Below, in pieces: positions 33,486 through 45,542 of a DNA stretch of 64,000 nt. Position 1 is the first letter of the stretch. Every line of letters begins with the position of its first letter. The notes below the pieces were generated by a model, which worked only from the letters and a program-made list of their open reading frames with translations, was not told where the DNA came from and did no database searches. Location: the NCBI GenBank assembly GCA_033030425.1, contig JAUFSD010000001.1:3720001-3784000 (forward strand). Reading direction: 5' to 3'. The position numbers and the translations under genes were made by a program. Source of the DNA: Verpa conica. Lineage: Eukaryota > Ascomycota > Pezizomycetes > Pezizales > Morchellaceae.

Positions 33486-34611
33486 TATTGTCCTTACATG
33501 CACCTACATACACTCTTAGTTAGCATTGCTCTTAGTGTTACTATTTAGTAATACTAGAAGAAAATTAGACTTACCCGACGAGTTCTGGAGGTTTGTAAGC
33601 GCACGGCTGCTAAGGACATAGGGCTTAGGGCTCACCAAATATACTTTGCACAAGAGGGAGGAACCGGAGGAGAGACACTCTCTCCTCGGGTTTTTTGACA
33701 TTAGAAATTGACAATTTCTAAAAACAGTCTCGAATCAAATCCTTTAAGAAATTAAATTTTACAAGGATTTTATCTGCTCGCCCTAGCCTGGGAAGTCACT
33801 TGTCCTGGTTAAGGTTAGACAATCCGCTCTAGTATTTACAGCTTTCGAGCGTTGGTAGGGCCGTAATTGATTACCAAGATCGGGGGTGGCATGTGTTAGA
33901 ACATATTAAAATTTTATTCCCCCAGTGCACCCATTCACGAAATGCTCCAACACATAGATTCCTGGGAAGAGGTAGACTTGTCTATCCTAATTCTAGATAT
34001 ATAAACTGCTTTTGTGGTGCTGGACTATTTACAATGTTGATTACATCACAAATCTCTACCAGAAGTCATGATTTTGAGGGGAGAAAATAACCGCGCCTCA
34101 TAACAACCATATTTCAATTCCAACCCAAATAGGCACTATAACAATTGATAAGAAAGAAAACTAAACTATAGAGAGAATTGAGTGTTAATTTGTGTATCAA
34201 GTGGGGGGAAGATATTATGTCAATGTAGGGCTCCATGTAGGTGGGCGGCTATTTATGTCTCCCGACAATATCTTTCCGTTTTGAGGGGCAATAGCTTCTA
34301 GGAGTAAATTAAGGGAGGGACCTAACGGTGATATACTTAGGCGTTCATTAATATCTCAGAATGAAGTTTTAACCGCGTAGCCTCATCAACTCAAGACCAG
34401 CACCAGAATGGCATCTACTCTAACAATCCCATTATATTTGTTACTCCCATACATTTCCTCCTTCTGCGGCTGTTGTAACTATCCACGCTGTATAGGTTAC
34501 TTCTGGCCAGGCCTTCCCAGGCAAACCCATGCAAGAAAGGCACCGGTCCGGCCCGGCCCAGCCTAACTTATTTAATGAGAGCCCAGGCCCGAGTAACCCA
34601 AGTAAGAACTA

Positions 34612-34759
34612 CAGTTGCACCTCGCTATAAGAAACGCCAAGTATTCAGCGAATTTCGCTATAGAAAGTCCCCCAAAGATATCCCTTATAGCAAGGGTAAA
34701 TTTGGTACGGAGGAATCCGGATTGACCTGGAAAAGGTTTCTTATAGCGAGGTGTGACTG
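34612..34759. mobile_element. Short MITE, 148 bp
   Basis: The ends CAGTTGCACCTCGCTATAAG and CTTATAGCGAGGTGTGACTG are inverted repeats of about 23 bp with one or two mismatches. TA flanks both sides. This is the same end design as the 6880 family (CAGT..., CTCGC, TATAAG) with unrelated interior sequence. Confidence 0.85.
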
Positions 34760-36575
34760 TACATGTAATATTGCTCTTATTTCCCTAGAGCCCCGTAGAA
34801 CCGGTATCCTATGGTGCTAGCATTGAGATAAGCCCCTCCTAATAATTTTGGGGGTGGGCTCAATTAAATATTTGGCCTGAGCGAATATTTCCTAGTAAAA
34901 ATGCTCCCCGACCCAGCCCGGCCCATTGGAAACCCTGCTCCTGGTGAGGTTACGCGGTTGCAGCCTCATTCCGATATTAATGAAGCCTCTTTGAAAGTTG
35001 GGGGTTTTATTTCTTTCGAGGCAATAAGCTGAAAAGAGGGCTCTGCGAATGATTGCGATCTAACTCGGGTTTTTAGTTACGGTCCTGGTGAGAATAATTG
35101 CAACCTGGAAAAACCAAACCACCCAGGAAACATGCGATGAAAAATAATATTTTATCTGGAATTCTATTATATTCCTATTTATTTTCTGCCCCGCTGCTAT
35201 CACTCTGTTGCCCACGATTTTCAGTAGTCGATCTCGCTGCCAATTATTAACACTTTCCCCCTCGAGAACCTATCCTCTGTATGCTGTAAAGCGCATGTAC
35301 TCGCGTCAGAGCTAAACTACCGATACTTACCAGGATGTCCCGGATCTGAGCGGCTAGTGCTGCATTGTTGCTACCACACAAACAGTTTAGATACCTTATC
35401 TCACAAGTCGCAACCCCGGAAATTAATGCTCCGGTATTGCGTCACGGATCTATCCGGTCGCTGCATTTCAATCTCGATGGTTCTGATATTTAGCGCTGAC
35501 GTGTAACTGAGGTTGATGCGGTTCCGTACGCTTCAGGCTTGAACTGGAAGTGTAGTAAACTACAGGTCTTTCAACTATCACATAAGCTTATCCGAGCTAG
35601 TTTTACTCTGGGGTTAGCACGCAGCAGAATGGGGATATAGCGGGTTTATTGAGTACGGTATATAAAACTGGAGTACTTAGCCGCTTAGATTGGGTTGAGA
35701 GTATTAAAGCTATGGATAAAGTGTTAGAGGTAAACTACAGTACGGAGAGAGACGGGATTACTGCGTTATTATACAGTAAAGAGATATCAGTACATACTCT
35801 ACCGGACATGGCTAGGCCGGGGTCCGAGACTAATCAAGATTGCATCCTGTACGTGGTACTACATGCGTACAACTACATATAAATATGGTTCTAGAAGTTT
35901 AAACCTGGGCCGGGACGGCGGATGTAACGATTACACAAGATGTACAAAACAAGTATTAATGATGTCTCCTCATCAGAAGAATTCATCAACAGCGAGCTTA
36001 GTCACTCTTGATGTACTAGTGTAGATTGTTTGCATATACTATTGATCCTTTTGGGTTAAACATGGCTAACCGGGTGCCAAGAGTGTTGTATCTGACCGCG
36101 TTCAAGACTTCCGGAACCATATATGTATACATGTATGTTGTAAAATAGAGAGAACGAGATAAAACTTCTTGCTTACTTGGAGACTCGGTATCCCGAGTCC
36201 TTTATATGCCCCTGACTGACACCCGGCCCTCTCCCCTTACTAAGCATACTCGATACTACAACATATGTACATACCACCAATCACGAGTGATGACCTATGA
36301 GTGGCAGCTAGCAACAATTGGAGAATCCTATGTTGAAGTTACTTGGGAAGACCGTTCTAGCCTATCAGAACCTGCATTCGCATCTTGGGCGCTTAAACTC
36401 AGCCTCAGGAAATCGGCCGGTTCCCACGCACAACTTGGCCAGTCTCATAACCAACAACTCGGAGCAAGAACAACCCACACGATTAATAAAGCTACATCAT
36501 ATGTCACTTCATGAATACATAAATCATGAAGTCGGCCCTGAGCTGTCGAGATGGTGCTGGAGGCATCTTATCGCG
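34760..36575. other. Intergenic with dispersed repeat fragment
   Basis: No supported gene. About 35195-35245 (GTTGCCCACGATTTTCAG ... TTATTAACA) resembles 57245-57310 in the same orientation and may be the end of an LTR or other dispersed repeat. A 77-residue ORF at 35649-35882 has no recognisable content. Confidence 0.45.
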
Positions 36576-38661
36576 ATGATGCACCTTCTCCGGAACCTCT
36601 TCATTACAGCGACTTTTGCTGCAGCAATTCCACTGAGTGAGCCTGATAGCACTTCTTCAGGCCCAACAGTCTCTGTTAGGAATGGAACAGTCGAAGGCCT
36701 CCATCTGCCAGACTTTAATGAGGATATCTTCCTCAGCATCCCCTTCGCTACTCCTCCTGTCGGGGGTCTTCGCTTTCGGCATCCAAAACCATATAATAGA
36801 AAATGGAACGGAACGCTAAAAGCGACGGCTTATGGACCCTCGTGTCCCGCGTATGGAGGGTTCGCCGAGGGACTAACGCTGGATGAAGACTGCTTGACAT
36901 TGGATGTTGTAAGGCCTGCTGGCCTCCAAGAGAATCATACAGGGCTACCAGTTATGGTGTGGATCTACGGTGGAGGTTAGACTCAACTCAGTTTGAGCCG
37001 GAAATAAATTAACTGGTTATTGGACTAGGTTACATTGGTGGCGCAACCGCGGACCCCAGGTATAACCTGTCGTATATCGTGAATGCTAGTGTAGCCATAG
37101 ACAAGCCTGTAATTGCGATTGGGATCAACTATCGTCTGGCTGGGTTTGGGTTTCTGGCTGGGCAGGATGTTTTCGACTCTGGTGATTCAAATAGCGGCCT
37201 CTTTGACCAACGCCTGGCTCTGAGGTGGGTGCAGGAGAATGTTGCAGCTTTTGGGGGTGATCCGACAAAGGTCACTATTTGGGGAGAGGTATGTGGGTCT
37301 CTGTTTGATAGCTTTGACTAAATCTGAATAGTCTGCTGGCGCGTTTTCGGTCGCGTATCACCTAATTGCAAACAATGGAGACAACGAGGGACTATTCCGG
37401 GCAGCGATAATGCAGAGTGGAACAAGCCTAGGACTGTCACGTTAGTGAACTCAACTAGATCTTTGGTGGAAACAGGAGCTAACTTATGTCAGTCCATACA
37501 CTGGACTACTATGATGAGATGTACAAAAATATTACAGACACATTTGGGTATGTAAACCCCGCAAGGTACTTTATTTCCTTGCTAATTATGTGGGCAGCTG
37601 CACGGATTCTTCCGATCGGCTCCGGTGTTTACGTGAAGTTCCATATGAGCAACTATACAATGCCCTAAGCCCACAGAGATGGAGACCAGTAGTAGACGGT
37701 GATTTTATTCCAGGATTGCCATCAGACATTATGGCAGCTGGACAGTTTGCCGATGTGCCTATTCTGAGTGGCACTAATACAGTATGTTCGAAGGGAGGGA
37801 ATTGCGAGTACTTAGCTAACTGTCAATGCAGGACGAAGGGACTGGGGTTACCCCTAGGGGTCTGATTAACACGACTGAAGATTTGTATAATTATCTCTCA
37901 AGTAAGTTTAACTTAAGCCTATTAGAGTCGTTCTAACACCACTCAGACGGATTATTCCCGGCGATAACCACCTCTTCTGTTGAAAAGATCCTAGAGCTGT
38001 ATCCTGATGATCCTGCCCTTGGTTGTCCGTTTAATACTGGCTCTGAAAGGTTTGCAGATCAAGGGTATCAGTATAAGCGGTCCGCTGCAATTTCTGGTGA
38101 CTATTGGTTCCACGCAGGCCGGAGACAAACGTGCGAATATTACGCAAATAAGGGAAACAAGGTGTTTTCTTATAGATTTGATCAGCCGTGGAACGGCACG
38201 TTGGCGATTATTGCGGAGGTGGCTCCAGTCTATGCGACGCATTATTCCGAGGCGAGTACCGAGAAGTCATACTGGTGCTATATGAATAATAACCCTTTAT
38301 CGCGTAGATTGGATATGTCTTTAATAATCCTAGTACGACAATCTCGACATATATCGGGCCGGATCCTTCTGTTAATGCTCTGTCGGATTTGATCTCACGG
38401 AGTTGGATTAGTTTTGCTCATGATCTTGATCCGAACAACCATGGAGGTACGGGTTCTCTGTGGTAGAAAGACGCTTTAATATTTACTCTAGTTTACTAAC
38501 ATTTGTCTGAAACAGTCGAGGGTGCCCCAAAGTGGCCGGAATATACAGAGTCGGGTTCTAATATTGTTTTCAATTCCAACAAGACGTATGTGGAGAAGGA
38601 TGATTTCAGAAAAGAGCAGTTGGAGTTTTGGGGAACTATCTGGCATGAAGTAGGGTGTTGA
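36576..38661 (+). CDS. Secreted type-B carboxylesterase/lipase
   Basis: Multi-exon gene, about 9 exons, intact when spliced. ATG at 36576 gives a signal peptide (MMHLLRNLFITATFAAA). Diagnostic parts of the carboxylesterase/cholinesterase fold are the early EDCLTLDVVRP, the oxyanion segment VMVWIYGGGYIGG, the nucleophile elbow IWGE|SAGAF (Ser immediately after an intron), the acidic residue in TNTDEGT and the His in YATHYSEIGYVFNNP. All three catalytic residues are therefore present. The protein ends ...TIWHEVGC. One intron (38252-38307) needs a GC-AG border (GAG|GCGAGT...TAG|ATT) to keep frame and the conserved HYSEIGYVF motif. It acts outside the cell on an unknown ester. Confidence 0.85.
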
Positions 38662-39563
38662 GAATGGAAGATACTTGTATCATGCTATAATTTCTCTTAG
38701 GCTCGCTGAGGTAAGGTTGGACGAATGTACACGCACTATAAGTTTAAAGTGACTAGGGTCGTCTGAGCCGCATAGTGTAGGAATGATCAACGCTAAATAT
38801 GGAGTCTATCTGCATAGATATTCGTAGCTCTACTCAAGACTAGTAATACTATATGGGCGTTATGGGATAAACATGAGCTTATGCAAGCTCCGTGACCAAG
38901 CTTCATATGCTACAGAGAAAATCACAAACCCATCTCCAAGCGACGCAAGGGATCAATCAGGTTCGTGGCCTTAAATGGCTTGAACATCTTCTCGCTTCAA
39001 TCTCACGAGTTATCTTGCACCCTTTCTAACTCTAAGCAGTGGTTGTGTGAGAAGTCACTCGGTACGGCTCTATGCTCAGATGAAACAAACCTGAATCGGT
39101 AATCAAGTTTATTAATTCACCGAGCGCGTGAGAATCCGTCATTCCAAGCCGAGATCAGAGAAAGAGGTCCAACTGCTACTATTCATCAGATGTTGATATC
39201 TACAGTCGTGTGTCTGCTATTGGCGATTGACGTGGGGGCCAGAAGCACATCTAATAAAAGGTGAGCAATCCCAATGGATGCGCGTTGGCGAAAACCTTGA
39301 ATCTAGCAACAATCCCTCACGCGAATCATCTCGTCATATTCCCCGTTACCCCACACTTCACTTCCCCCGCACTGGCTTACCTACCATCCGTGAAGGTGTT
39401 CATCATCTTCACAATCACATTTATAACCCTCTTCTTCTCCCTCTCCTCAATTGTGGCTCCCCTTCCTCGTCTCTGTGCCCTGCTCCGTCAATTCCCCCGC
39501 TCTCAGATACTCTGTAGCCCAAACTCCCGCTCTTCATCGTTTAGGTTTCTTACAACAACCAGT
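38662..39563. other. Intergenic / saccharolysin 5' region
   Basis: Contains no independent gene. From 39261 an ATG opens a frame that runs uninterrupted into the saccharolysin coding region (see findings). CT-rich promoter-like sequence precedes 39564. Confidence 0.5.
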
Positions 39564-41939
39564 ATGGGTTCTTATCCGAAGCCCCCTCCAGCTCCCCAGT
39601 TCACCCACACCCCGGAGACCTTGCGGAAGGATACCCATCGTATCATTGATAACTCGCGTAAGCTCGAGGATACTCTTGCTGCTGAAATCACCCCGCAGGA
39701 TGCTACCTTCGACAATGTCATCAAGGTTCTGGCCGAGGATGAGAATGATATGGGCCTTGAGGTTGCCATCCTAGGTTTCTACCAATATGTCAGCACAGAC
39801 AAAGCTCTGCGTGATGCCAGCAGCGAGTCCGAGAAATTGCTTGAGGTTGGTGATATCACTCGTTCTGTAAATCCACGTGGCTGACCAAATGGTTTCTAGG
39901 ACTTTGGTATCGAATCTTCGATGCGTCAAGATATCTATAACCTTGTTTCTGCTGTTGCAGCCAAGAACGAAAAGAAACCTGTCTCGGAGGATCCAGAATC
40001 CCTCCGTCTCCTTGATAAATTGAATAAGGACTACATCCGGAATGGTCTTGCTCTTGCAGAAGATAAGCGTAATCGCTTCAAGGAGATCAAGAAAGAGCTC
40101 TCGACTCTTGGTATTGACTTCTCAAAACGGCTTAATGAGGAGAATGGCGGGATTTGGTTTACGCTGGAGGAGCTCAAGGGCGTCCCAGAAGACGTTCTGA
40201 GTGGTCTTAAGAAGGGTGAAGGGGAGAATGAAGGGAAACTTTGGTTAACCTTCAAGTACCCGGATCTGTTCCCGACAATGAAGTACGCCGTCAATCCCGA
40301 GACAAGGAAACGAGTCTTCCTTGGGAACGAGAACAAGTGCAACGAGAATGTGGATATCTTCAAGAAGGCGATTGAACTCCGTGACGAGAAGGCTAGACTT
40401 TTGGGGTTCAAATCTCATGCTGAGTTTGTCCTCGACGTCAAGATGGCCCATAACCCTGACACGGTGTACACGTTCCTCAATGATTTGCGTCAGAGGCTCG
40501 TACCTGGAGGAGAGAAGGAGATTGCACGATTGAAGGAATTTAAAAAGGCTGATACTAAGGATAACAAACTCTCCGATGACGGCAAATACTACCTCTGGGA
40601 CCATAGGTAACATAACCTTAGATACGTGGTTAAGAAAAGACTAACAAATACAGGTATTATGACCGCATGCTTCTTGAGAAGGAGTATAAGCTCGATTCTC
40701 AGAAGATTGCCGAATACTTCCCTATCAAAAATACTATCGAAGGGATGATGAAGATCTTCGAAACTCTCTTTGGTCTAGAGTTTGTTGAAGTTACCGGCGA
40801 TGAGAAGCATGTCTGGCACGAGGATACTAAGCAGTTCCGCGTCTACAACGAGAAGCCGAAAGACGGGAGCGAGCAGACATTTGTTGGATGGCTATACCTA
40901 GACTTGCATCCTAGAGAGGGCAAGTATGGCCATGCAGCAAACTTTGGCTTGCAGCCAGTATGCTCCCGATATCTATTTACAAGACAATTACTGATGTTTT
41001 ATAGGGTTTCACGGACAAAGAAGGGAAGAGACGCTACCCAGCAACAGCACTCGTCTGTAACTTCTCGAAGCCGACTGATACTAAGCCATCATTGTTGCAG
41101 CATGATGAAGTTGTAAGTACCCTAGGGGATAACTCGGTCTCCGTTTCGTGGGAACACGGCTAATATTTCCAGACAACTCTCTTCCATGAACTTGGTCATG
41201 GTATTCACGACCTTGTCGCAATAACCCGCTACTCGCGTTTCCACGGCACAAGTGTTGTCCGTGATTTCGTCGAGGCCCCCTCTCAGATGCTCGAAAACTG
41301 GTGTTGGACTGCATCTGAGATCATTGGTCTCTCTTCACACTACAAGACTGGTGAGAAAATTCCCGAAGAGCTTGTAAACACTATCATCAATACCAAACAT
41401 GTCAACGATGCGCTCTTCAATCTTCGCCAGCTTCACTTTGCCTTCTTCGATATGAAGGTCCATACCTTGCAAGCTCATGAAGATGCAAAGAAGCTTGACC
41501 CAACACTGGAATACAACAGGCTGCGCACGGAGATTACGCTCTTGGATCCGCCTCAAGGAACGGGTGATGTATGGATTCCCGAAATGACCTAATGAACAAA
41601 TACTGATTACCGTAGGACTTTGCTCATGGTGAAGCAACCTTCGGGCATTTGATGGGTGGCTATGATGCCGGCTATTATGGATATCTTTGGTTTGTTATCC
41701 TGCATTTTCATCTCTAGCTAGATTCTAACCCAGCAAATAGGTCACAAGTATTTTCGACCGATATGTTCTATGCGGCATTCAAGAAGGCGCCAATGGACGG
41801 TGTCCAAGGAAGGCGGTACCGCCATACCGTTCTCGAGAAGGGTGGTAGCCAAGATGAGATGGAAACCCTGAAACAGTTCCTGGGTAGAGAGCCTAATTCG
41901 GATGCATTTTTCGAAGACTTGGGGCTATCGAAGAAGTAG
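39564..41939 (+). CDS. PRD1: Saccharolysin / thimet oligopeptidase (M3 metallopeptidase)
   Basis: Seven exons, about 690 residues, close to the yeast Prd1 length. The chosen ATG (39564) gives MGSYPKPPPAPQFTHTPETL, matching the usual fungal start. Conserved regions include ALEVAILGFYQYVSTDKALRDAS-like helices, the FVGWLYLDLHPREGKYGHAA block, the zinc site TTLFHELGHGIHDL (HEXXH) and the third ligand in APSQMLENWCW, followed by [28 protein letters not shown]. The enzyme cleaves short cytosolic and mitochondrial-intermembrane-space peptides. Splice sites are canonical and the frame is intact. Symbol follows the yeast orthologue. Confidence 0.93.
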
Positions 41940-42426
41940 TTATCCTAGATATTAGGGAAGCGCGTGAATACCAATGTACTTAAATGGCACTGGGTTCCGA
42001 AGGACTATGTATAGAAGAAAGGTCAAACAAATGACTAAAAATAAAGAGACTGAGGTTCAATTCTAAAGACTGGCTGTAGAATGATAGGCGCGGTTATGTC
42101 TGCGACACGGTTTTAGGCCCTCCACATTTGTCTGTAGGCGAGCGCTTAGGTGGCTTGGACAGAAGCGCGAAAAATCCTCACAAACCCCACTATAAAGAGG
42201 TACCCCGCTGGGTATACCTGCTGAGCCATATCTGTTCCCAAGTTTCCTGCTATAAATCAAGTAGCCATTACCTATCATGAGCGCCGTAACTCCTAAGGAT
42301 GAAGCCACCACAGAATATCCCATGGTCTCTCTACGCGTGATCCCCAGGGGTTCATTTGCAACGTAACTCTTCCTCAAGTAACCTTGAATCTACAATATAG
42401 CTAACGGATCTTTTTGTAGCAATCTT

Positions 42427-43020
42427 ATGGCTCCGATGGTCACGATATATGTCGGGCAAGAGCGCGTCAAGTACCAAGCTCATCAAGAAACTCTCTGCCA
42501 ACTCGAGTTTTTTAGGGTAGCCCTTAAAGGCGATTTCAAAGAAGCATCAGAAAAGACGATCAGTATGCCTGAAGATGATCCTGGCCTAATCGCCGCCCTC
42601 ATCGAGTATCTTTACACAGAGAGCTACAACTGTGATTGCTCAGACGTCCCTTATAGAAAAACAAATCTGTCCGGGGAGCTATTAGAGGCATATTTCCACT
42701 GGGAGCTATCCATTACAGCGGAAAAATACCTCTATGATGATTTACAGGAGGAGTCCATGGAGGAGTCATTGAAGTTATATTCTGAGCTGTTGGATATAGA
42801 GCAGCTACGGTTTTTGAAGGCTATATACGCTAAAGACGTTTCTGCTAATCTTTCAGTTCCCGTGTACAAAATGACACCCATTGAGGCTAAGTTATGGGTC
42901 CGCGATGTTCGCAGTAAACACTCTAAAGAGTTCGAAAAGACTATGTTAGATTATCCAAGACTAGCGTATGATCTTCTTTGCGTTACATCTGCCCCCGAGA
43001 AAAAATCTAAGGGAAAATAG
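42427..43020 (+). CDS. BTB/POZ domain protein
   Basis: A single-exon ORF of 197 residues. The N-terminal 70 residues follow the BTB pattern of fungal single-domain proteins: VTIYVGQERVKYQAHQETLC, FFRVALKGDFKEA, ISMPEDDPGLIAALIEYLYT. A helical C-terminal part and a basic tail (EKKSKGK) follow. No kelch or MATH domain. Such proteins may be adaptors for Cul3 ligases, but no partner is visible here. Either ATG (42427 or 42436) could be used. Confidence 0.8.
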   Translation: MAPMVTIYVGQERVKYQAHQETLCQLEFFRVALKGDFKEASEKTISMPEDDPGLIAALIEYLYTESYNCDCSDVPYRKTNLSGELLEAYFHWELSITAEKYLYDDLQEESMEESLKLYSELLDIEQLRFLKAIYAKDVSANLSVPVYKMTPIEAKLWVRDVRSKHSKEFEKTMLDYPRLAYDLLCVTSAPEKKSKGK

Positions 43021-43350
43021 ATATTTGATACATACACCTCTGGTGTGTTTGGGGATTATAGTATAAGATTTTTATAAGCGTGGGAAATAAGTGCATGTAT
43101 TACTATGATGTTTAGGCCAAGGAGCGGCATAGGGTCAGGGTTCACTTAAGGTGGCGGTTAGACCCGGAATGTCGCCATTAAACGTGAGAGAGGCTGAACA
43201 CGGATTTTCCCTCAAATCTGTCTAACCCAGCTATCATCAGTTTTACCCTGGGTTCTCTCTTCCCTCTCTCCTTTGTAGTTCTCCTGTTCACAAACTACTG
43301 ATAAAACTTTACACTCATATCTACTGTATCTACCTATACCTACCGCAACA

Positions 43351-45066
43351 ATGTCTACTCAAAACCCCACACAAGTGCTCAACAACATCATTGAACACAT
43401 CGGCGACACACCACTCGTCCGGCTCAACCGTATTCCCCAGAGCCTAGGAATCAAGGCCACAGTCTACGCAAAATGCGAGTTTTTCAACGCTGGTGGATCC
43501 GTCAAGGACCGAATTGCGAGGAGAATGATTGAAGAAGCCGAGAAAGAAGGGAAGCTCAAGCCTGGAGATGTGCTAATTGAGCCTACTTCCGGGAATACGT
43601 TTGTTCACCCATACTACCAGATTAATAACAAAGATTGTTTCTGGGCTGATGTGATTATAGTGGTATTGGGCTTGCGCTTGTAGCAGCGGTGAAGGGCTAC
43701 CGGGCAATCATCACTTTACCGGAGAAAATGTCTGCTGAGAAGGTGGCCGTCTTGCGTGCTTTGGGCGCAGAGATCGTTCGTACCCCTACGGAAGCTGCGT
43801 ATGATTCTCCAGAGAGTCATATCGGTGTGGCAAAGCGTCTCGAGAAGGAGATTCCAAACTCAATTATTCTAGACCAGTACGGGAATGTTAATAATCCGCT
43901 GGCACACGAGCTTGGTACCGCGCAAGAAATTTGGAAACAGACCGGGGGAAGAGTGGATGCAGTTGTTGCTGGGGCAGGAACCGGAGGAACTATTACTGGA
44001 ATTGCTAGGTATAATTTTTTTTCTTTCTCTTTTTTTTCTTTTTTCTAGGACGTGGGGGGAGATGGCGTGATTGATAAGACTAATTATTTGTGGGGGTAGG
44101 GGTCTGAGAAAACATAATCCTAATGTGGTGATCATCGCTGCGGACCCTGTTGGCTCCATTCTTGCTGTCCCTGCGTCTCTCAATAATTCGCATGAAGGCT
44201 ACAAGGTTGAGGGTATCGGCTACGACTTCGTCCCTGACGTCCTCGACCAGGCTATCGTCAACACTTGGATCAAGACTACCGACCGCGAGTCATTCCTGTA
44301 TGCTCGTCGTTTGATCAAGGAGGAGGGACTACTCTGCGGTGGTTCTTCCGGCTCGGCCATGTCTGCCCTTATTGACGCCGTCACGAATAACCCCGAGCTC
44401 AATCAAGAAGGAAAGGTCATTGTCGTTATCTTGCCTGATTCGGTCAGGAACTACCTCAGTAAGTTTGTTGACGACTCGTGGATGGAGAATAACGACTTCA
44501 TCCCCACGAAGGAGATTGAGGAGGCACGAGAGACGAAGCAGTGGCAGGGCGCAAAGATCAAAGATCTGAAGTTGAAGCCTGTCGTTACTGTCCGCGACGA
44601 TGCGGCTGCCGAGGCCGCGATCGAGATCATGCGCGAGAAGAGCTTCGACCAGCTCCCGGTGCTTGGGAAGTCTGGAAGACTCGTTGGTCTAGTTACTCTC
44701 GGGAATCTTCTCAGCTACATCTCGCGTGGCTGGGCTACTGCACAGACTCCCGTCAGCGAGATCATGTTTGATTTCACCAAGATCAAGGAGATTGTCGGTG
44801 ACCCGAACGAGATTGGTGCTATTAAGCCCTCATCCAAAAGACAAAAACATGATGGCCCGCAGTGGAAGAGGAAGTTTGAGGAGATTACATTGGAGACGCC
44901 GTTGAGTGCATTGAGCAGTTTCTTTGAGCACAACTCTGCGGGAGTGGTGACTGAGAGGATGGAAGGTGGAGAGGGGCTGTCTGTCAGACATGTTGTTACA
45001 AAGGTTGATTTACTTGCGTTCCTTGTCAAGGAGGGCAAGAAGGAGCGTGTGACTATTTCAGCTTAG
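43351..45066 (+). CDS. CYS4: Cystathionine beta-synthase
   Basis: Three exons (43351-43598, 43661-44008, 44100-45066), 520 residues, near yeast Cys4 (507). It is a PLP-dependent fold-type II enzyme that condenses serine and homocysteine to cystathionine in transsulfuration. Visible signatures are [13 protein letters not shown], the PLP lysine in [25 protein letters not shown] (rebuilt across intron 1), [12 protein letters not shown] (across intron 2) and [10 protein letters not shown]. The C-terminal third holds a pair of CBS domains ([38 protein letters not shown]). There is no heme-binding N-terminal extension, as in other fungi. Intron 2 carries a long T-rich tract. Confidence 0.95.
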
Positions 45067-45542
45067 ATCTCGGTTTAGTTTTTCTTGTTTTGGGCGCTTT
45101 TGATTCAACTTCAACGTTTATATGGGGGCTGTTTGCTAGTTTTGGGTTCATGCTGTTTGTAATTAAGCATTGGGTGAGCGGGTTAGAGGGTTTGTTTGGC
45201 CTTTAGTTCAACACATAGGCGTTAGTTACAGAGAATAGAGAGACTTGAGTGTGGATTAGTATAACATAAGAAATCACTCGATTAGTAAATGCAGTATCAG
45301 ATGTCCCTATCTGGGATTTAATGCAGGGACACTTATCCAGTGCCCTGCAATACCCACTGCACCGTACACGGCAGTCCACTTTAGGGTCAGGGGTTCCCTA
45401 CGCGTTTCCCAACGCGAGCACAACAATCACCCGTGCTTTTCTTTCATCCTGAGACAGATAGAGATAGAGCATCCCTTCACCCCACAATCCTGTTCTAATT
45501 GAACAGTATATTCCCCATCAGTCTTCTGAATAGATTCAAATA
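45067..45542. other. Intergenic between CBS and MCM4 genes
   Basis: 3' and 5' flanking sequence of two same-strand genes. No other feature recognised. Confidence 0.5.

Noticed and set aside
36206..36980. Longer start for the carboxylesterase from ATG at 36318
   Set aside because: It would add 86 residues of unconserved sequence in front of a clear signal peptide at 36576.
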